From the NCBI RefSeq assembly GCF_008801915.1, contig NZ_VZOV01000021.1, positions 1-64,000 of the forward strand: a DNA stretch of 64,000 nt. The letters are read 5' to 3'. This DNA is from Cupriavidus gilardii (GTDB lineage: Bacteria > Pseudomonadota > Gammaproteobacteria > Burkholderiales > Burkholderiaceae). Positions 58,312 to 64,000 of this stretch are shown one piece after another. The notes beneath the pieces are model-generated. The model had not been told where the DNA came from and did not search any database. It saw nothing but the letters and a program-made list of their open reading frames with translations. The position numbers and the translations under genes are program-made. Position 1 is the first letter of the stretch. Every line of letters begins with the position of its first letter.

Positions 58312-60507
58312 CTAGGCCTCGCGGGTTCCGGCCCCTGCCGGCGCCTGGCGCGGCGGCACGATCAGCGACAGCGGATGGCGCAGGATGCGCGCCCGTACCG
58401 CGGCGCTCAACGCCCGCCGGTCGACCCTGCGCAGATTGCGCGAGCGCAGGGCCATGTGGAAGGCCAGCGCGAAGCTGACCGCGACATTCAGCAGCCCCAT
58501 CAGCGCGATGCCGGCCACCGCCAGCCACAGCGACGGCAGCCGCAGCGCCTCGACCCCGAGCACGCCGAGCGCGGTGCCGACCGACCCGGTCGACAGCGTC
58601 ACGTGCCGGACCTCGATATGCGGCCCGAAGAAGCTCAGGATTTCCGGCCCCAGGCCGAGCAGGAAGCCGAGCGAGACATTGGCCGCGATACCGGACACGT
58701 TCCGCTTCCAGAAGTCGGCCACCCGTACCGCGCCCCGCTCGCCGAGCACATAGCGCAAGCGGCGGTGGTAAGCCAGCACGTCGTGCATCCGGTGCAGCGC
58801 GAACCAGTTGTCGGCCCAGCCGGCGATCAGGCTCGATACCCATAGCAGCACGCCGGTGAAGACCGCATACAGCGGCGTGGGCCCGAGGATCGAGAACGAC
58901 TCGATGGTGGCGATCGCCTTGTCCGGCGTGATCAGATTGACCGACAGCAGCTTGCCGGCCAGCCACTGGATCGCCAGCGCCACCGGAAACACCACCGCCA
59001 GGTTGCCGACGATCGCCGCCGCATTCGAGCGGATCATCGCGATGGTGTCGTCGACGAAGGCCTCCCTGCCCTCCGGCCGCCCGACCGCATCGAGCCGGTG
59101 CGCCAGCGCCGGGCCCGTCATCGCCGGCTGCTTGGTCGCCAGCGTGAAATGGGCGAAGTGGATCGCCAGGAAGCTGCCGGCATAGTTCAGCGAGGCCAGC
59201 AGTCCTTCGATGAACTTGTCCAGGTGCAGGCCATAGATCAGGAATTTCAGATAGACCGTGGCCACGGTAATCAGGCCGCCGCCGGCCGCCGCGCGCACCA
59301 GTTCGCCGTACTCCTTGCGATCGCGCGTGATGTAGTGCTCGCCGGTCTCGGCGGAACGTTCGACCACCTTGCGGGCCAGCTGCAAGAAGGACTCCGCGGC
59401 CAGATGCTTGACGCTGCGGCGCGCCTGCGTCGTGCGGATCAGCTCGCCCGCCAGTTGCGCCACCTTGCCGCGGCGCGCGGGATCGACCCAGGCGGCCAGC
59501 AACATGTCGATGCGCGCCAGCCGCACCTTCATCCGCTCGATCTGGAACACGACCTCGACCGAGACGCCGTTCTCTTCCAGGTCCGCGTAGACATGGCGGG
59601 CGGCGTCGTGGCAACCGTCGAGCAGGGCGCGGCAGTAGTTCAAGCGGTGCCGGAAGGCATCGCTGTCGCGCGGCAGCCCCTCCTCGCACAGCGCGGCGAC
59701 GGCAGGGCCGAGGCGGAAGAACGGCGTGTCCTCGACCCGTCCCTGCAGACGCGCGCGGATCGCCTGGCTCAGGCCGGTCGCGCGCACCTGGCTGGCCAGC
59801 ACCTGGATGCTGCTGGCCAGGGTGCGGGCGAAATCGTCGCGGTAGCGTGCGTGCATCGCCTGGCCGGCAGCCGAGGCGGCATGGGTGGCAAGCTCGTTGT
59901 CGGCGGAGGCGCCGCCCACGTCGCCGTCCGCTGGTTCGTCGACGTCGTGCCCGGCTTCGCCTTCCAGCCCGCCGCCCTGCTCCGGCGCGAACATCAGCAG
60001 CGCGCCGAGGCGATCGAGCAGCTCGGCGTCGAGCGCCGCCACCCAGTCGGCGTCGCGCTCGCCGACGAACAGCAGCGCGAACAGGTCGGCCATGTCGCCG
60101 CGATTGGGCGGCGGCGACAGGAAGCGCGCCTGCAGGCGGTCCATCATTTCGCCCCAGAAGCCGGGGTGCGAGGCGACGCCGGTGTCGCAGAACAGGCCCG
60201 TCGGATCGTTGTCGCGCACGATCGATCGGACGGTCCGCGCAAAGCGCGCCGCGAGCTCCGGATTGCGTTCCAGCACCTGCAGCAGATAGCGCAACCGGAC
60301 ATGCTCGCGCCAGGTGGTGTCATGCCGGCCGGCTCCCCCCGCCTCGTCGGCCGGCAGACCGTCGCGCCGCAGCCAGTAGCCCAGCTCGATCAGCCAGCCG
60401 TTGCGCTCGGCCAGCGTGCCGTCGGGATTGGCGGCGGACAGGATGGCGTCCAGTTGCAGGCTGGCATTGCGCGACTCGCGCCATTTGCGAAGCAGGGATC
60501 GAAACAT
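58312..60507 (-). CDS. Gcr-type membrane protein annotated as site-specific recombinase
   Basis: The product (731 residues) belongs to the family called site-specific recombinase Gcr (COG4389). The first 400 residues are helical and charged; the second half has six or so membrane segments (NAAAIVGNLAVVFPVALAIQWLAG, TPLYAVFTGVLLWVSSLIAG, LAVAGIALMGLLNVAVSFALAF). I see no tyrosine or serine recombinase site. The name is probably wrong and the role unknown. An internal acidic insertion (residues near 190) is not conserved-looking. The LMW phosphatase gene lies just upstream. Confidence 0.82.
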   Translation of the reverse strand: MFRSLLRKWRESRNASLQLDAILSAANPDGTLAERNGWLIELGYWLRRDGLPADEAGGAGRHDTTWREHVRLRYLLQVLERNPELAARFARTVRSIVRDNDPTGLFCDTGVASHPGFWGEMMDRLQARFLSPPPNRGDMADLFALLFVGERDADWVAALDAELLDRLGALLMFAPEQGGGLEGEAGHDVDEPADGDVGGASADNELATHAASAAGQAMHARYRDDFARTLASSIQVLASQVRATGLSQAIRARLQGRVEDTPFFRLGPAVAALCEEGLPRDSDAFRHRLNYCRALLDGCHDAARHVYADLEENGVSVEVVFQIERMKVRLARIDMLLAAWVDPARRGKVAQLAGELIRTTQARRSVKHLAAESFLQLARKVVERSAETGEHYITRDRKEYGELVRAAAGGGLITVATVYLKFLIYGLHLDKFIEGLLASLNYAGSFLAIHFAHFTLATKQPAMTGPALAHRLDAVGRPEGREAFVDDTIAMIRSNAAAIVGNLAVVFPVALAIQWLAGKLLSVNLITPDKAIATIESFSILGPTPLYAVFTGVLLWVSSLIAGWADNWFALHRMHDVLAYHRRLRYVLGERGAVRVADFWKRNVSGIAANVSLGFLLGLGPEILSFFGPHIEVRHVTLSTGSVGTALGVLGVEALRLPSLWLAVAGIALMGLLNVAVSFALAFHMALRSRNLRRVDRRALSAAVRARILRHPLSLIVPPRQAPAGAGTREA

Positions 60508-60598
60508 CGGAAAGGGAGGGAGAGACTGGCGCGATTCACGCGGATCAGGGCGGACGCACGCCGGTGGGAGGCAGACGGGCCGCGGCGCGGCCCCTGGG

Positions 60599-61075
60599 TC
60601 ATTGCCGTTGGCGCAACATCGCGACGATACCGTCGCAGGCGTCCTCGACGTAATCGAGCACGCGCTCGAAGCCGTCGCCTTCGCCGTAGTAGGGATCGGG
60701 CACTTCGTCGGCGTCGTGCCGGGTCGCGAAGTGCATCAGCAGCTTGACCTTGTGGCGATGCTCGGGCGGGCACAGCGCCTGCAGCCGCGCCAGGTTGTCG
60801 CGGTCCATCGCCAGCACCAGATCGAAGCGGCCGAAATCTTCGACCGCCGCCAGCCGCGCCCGCTGCCCGGCAAGGTCATAACCGCGCGCCAGCGCATGCT
60901 GCTGCGCGCGCCGGTCCGGCGCGTGACCCAGGTGATAGCTGTGGGTGCCGGCCGAATCGACGTCGACGGCGTCGGCAAGGCCCGCCTGCGCGAGCTTGGC
61001 GCGCAACACGCCCTCCGCGGTCGGCGAGCGGCATATGTTACCCATGCAGCACATCAAGATGGCGAAGCGTTTCAT
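60599..61075 (-). CDS. Low-molecular-weight protein tyrosine phosphatase
   Basis: This 158-residue phosphatase has the P-loop CMGNICRSPTAEG (Cys-x5-Arg) at residues 10-16 and the general acid Asp in VPDPYYGEGDGFE. It could act on tyrosine kinases of exopolysaccharide synthesis, but none is nearby. I place the start at 61075, where the family begins MKRFAILM. The frame is open to an ATG at 61159 through a 9-bp tandem repeat that would add a Thr/Arg/Lys-rich extension. No clear ribosome binding site precedes either start. Confidence 0.9.
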   Translation of the reverse strand: MKRFAILMCCMGNICRSPTAEGVLRAKLAQAGLADAVDVDSAGTHSYHLGHAPDRRAQQHALARGYDLAGQRARLAAVEDFGRFDLVLAMDRDNLARLQALCPPEHRHKVKLLMHFATRHDADEVPDPYYGEGDGFERVLDYVEDACDGIVAMLRQRQ

Positions 61076-61091
61076 CGTTAGGATCGTCTGG

Positions 61092-61145
61092 CTCGTGCGA
61101 GTCTTGCGAGTCTTGCGAGTCTTGCGGGTCGTGCGGGTCGTGCGG
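61092..61145. repeat. Six 9-bp tandem repeats before the phosphatase gene
   Basis: Units are CTCGTGCGA, GTCTTGCGA twice, GTCTTGCGG and GTCGTGCGG twice. They lie 17 bases upstream of the phosphatase start, in its leader or in an in-frame N-terminal extension. Nine-base units change copy number without shifting the frame. Confidence 0.85.
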
Positions 61146-61240
61146 GCCTTTGACGGCATTCGCGACCGCCGTGCCGGGCCGCCACGGAAAGGGAGCCGAT
61201 TTTAACCCCGGGACGCCAGCCAGCGCCCCGGTTTTTGGTC

Positions 61241-63337
<2,097 letters not shown>

Positions 63338-63354
63338 AGACGGGGAGAAAACCT

Positions 63355-63381
63355 TTGGAATACGGGCGGATACGCTAGAAT
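63355..63381 (+). promoter_or_regulatory. Promoter of the aminotransferase gene
   Basis: TTGGAA (63355-63360) and TAGAAT (63376-63381) are separated by 15 bases, or 16 if TTTGGA is used. Transcription would begin near 63388, giving a leader of about 100 bases. Confidence 0.5.
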
Positions 63382-63491
63382 CTCGGGGTTGCGCGGTCCG
63401 TTTCAAGGCGGACCCACCGCACGCCCGCAGCGCAATCCGAGCATTCTACGCCTTCCCGTTTTGTTACATAGCTGACCACGAGAATCCCAAA

Positions 63492-64000
63492 TGAGTTTGT
63501 TTTCTGCCGTCGAGATGGCCCCGCGCGATCCCATCCTGGGCCTGAATGAAGCGTTCAACGCCGACACCCGTGCCAACAAGGTCAATCTGGGCGTGGGCGT
63601 GTACTTCACCGACGAAGGGAAGATTCCGCTGCTGCGCGCGGTGCAGGAAGCCGAGAAGGCGCGCCTGACGACCGCCACGCCGCGCGGCTACCTGCCGATC
63701 GAAGGCATCGCGGCCTACGACCAGGCGGTGCAGACGCTGCTGTTCGGCAAGAACTCGCCGCTGATCACCGAAGGCCGTGTGGTGACGGCTCAGGCACTCG
63801 GCGGCACCGGCGCGCTGAAGATCGGCGCCGACTTCCTGAAGCGCCTGTATCCGGACGCCAAGGTCGCGATCAGCGATCCGAGCTGGGAAAACCACCGCGC
63901 GCTGTTCGAAGCCGCCGGCTTCCCGGTGGTCAACTATGCCTACTACGACGCGCCGAGCCACGGCCTCAATTTCGCCGGCATGGTCGAGTCGCTGAAGTCG
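63492..64000 (+). CDS. Aromatic/aspartate aminotransferase (partial, 3' end outside window)
   Basis: The first 169 codons encode a class I, subgroup I-alpha aminotransferase: MSLFSAVEMAPRDPILGLNEAF, KVNLGVGVYFTDEGKIPLLRAV, GYLPIEGIAAYDQAV, ALGGTGALKIGADFLKR and DPSWENHRALFEAAGF. This pattern is shared by AspC and TyrB; the PLP lysine lies beyond the window. Members move amino groups between aspartate or aromatic amino acids and 2-oxoglutarate. It is divergent from uvrB. Confidence 0.93.

Noticed and set aside
58312-60507. Recombinase for the mutS element
   Set aside because: The family name suggests a link, but the protein lacks a recombinase site, lies 54 kb away and is part of the conserved chromosome.

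Overview
This is a GC-rich, gene-dense piece of a betaproteobacterial chromosome. Gene content and order (mutS, slyD, roxA; trpS, dapA, bamC; pyrG, kdsA, eno, ftsB; recJ, prfB, lysS; a full isc operon; uvrB next to a tyrB-like aminotransferase) point to Burkholderiales, probably the Burkholderiaceae near Ralstonia, Cupriavidus or Pandoraea. This placement is inference from gene content; no rRNA is present. I found no tRNA, rRNA, CRISPR array or intact insertion sequence.

Bases 1 to about 4316 are foreign and less GC-rich: a decayed mini-prophage or satellite in the 5' end of mutS. It is flanked by 189-bp direct copies of the mutS leader and first codons (1-189 and 4316-4504, four mismatches). 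The left copy is a 33-residue mutS stub. The right copy gives the intact mutS its start codon, ribosome binding site and -10 element. Between them lie an XRE repressor with an overlapping ImmA metallopeptidase, a 40-residue gene, a DUF2622 (GhoS-like) gene, a strong LexA-type box, an unknown 120-residue gene and a SieB-family superinfection-exclusion protein. On the opposite strand is a frameshifted Rz spanin gene with an intact nested Rz1. No integrase is visible.

From 4.4 to 10.4 kb come mutS, a secreted phosphoesterase-like gene, slyD and the divergent L16 arginine hydroxylase roxA, then a small Ala-rich lipoprotein with a structured leader. From 10.5 to 17.8 kb a minus-strand run holds a PHP phosphatase, a YciO-like gene, an M50 protease, trpS with a cysteine set like that of Fe-S TrpRS enzymes, a methyltransferase, dapA, bamC and an MBL hydrolase. 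From 18 to 25.4 kb lie a ferredoxin reductase, a divergent alpha/beta hydrolase and acyl-CoA synthetase pair around a TetR-type palindrome, a DUF455 protein, a gamma carbonic anhydrase, hslO and a lipoprotein. From 25.5 to 30.3 kb are ftsB, eno, a DUF1330 gene, kdsA and pyrG.

From 30.4 to 34.7 kb is a four-gene set: circularly permuted ATP-grasp, alpha-E protein, transglutaminase and the proteasome ancestor Anbu. The family has been proposed to form a peptide-synthesis and processing system, but its substrate is unknown. From 35 to 38.8 kb is an Entner-Doudoroff module (gntK, edd, divergent hexR) with two HexR boxes. From 38.8 to 47.5 kb are comEC, tatD, lolD and lolC, facing a COG4255-like gene and recJ. 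From 47.5 to 52.2 kb are an NlpD-like lipoprotein with a degenerate M23 site, prfB with its programmed frameshift, a short-chain dehydrogenase and lysS. From 52.2 to 58.2 kb is iscR-iscS-iscU-iscA-hscB-hscA-fdx-iscX, with two type-1 IscR sites at the iscR promoter. The window ends with a Gcr-type membrane protein, a low-molecular-weight phosphatase with a 9-bp tandem repeat before its start, uvrB, and the first 169 codons of an aromatic/aspartate aminotransferase.
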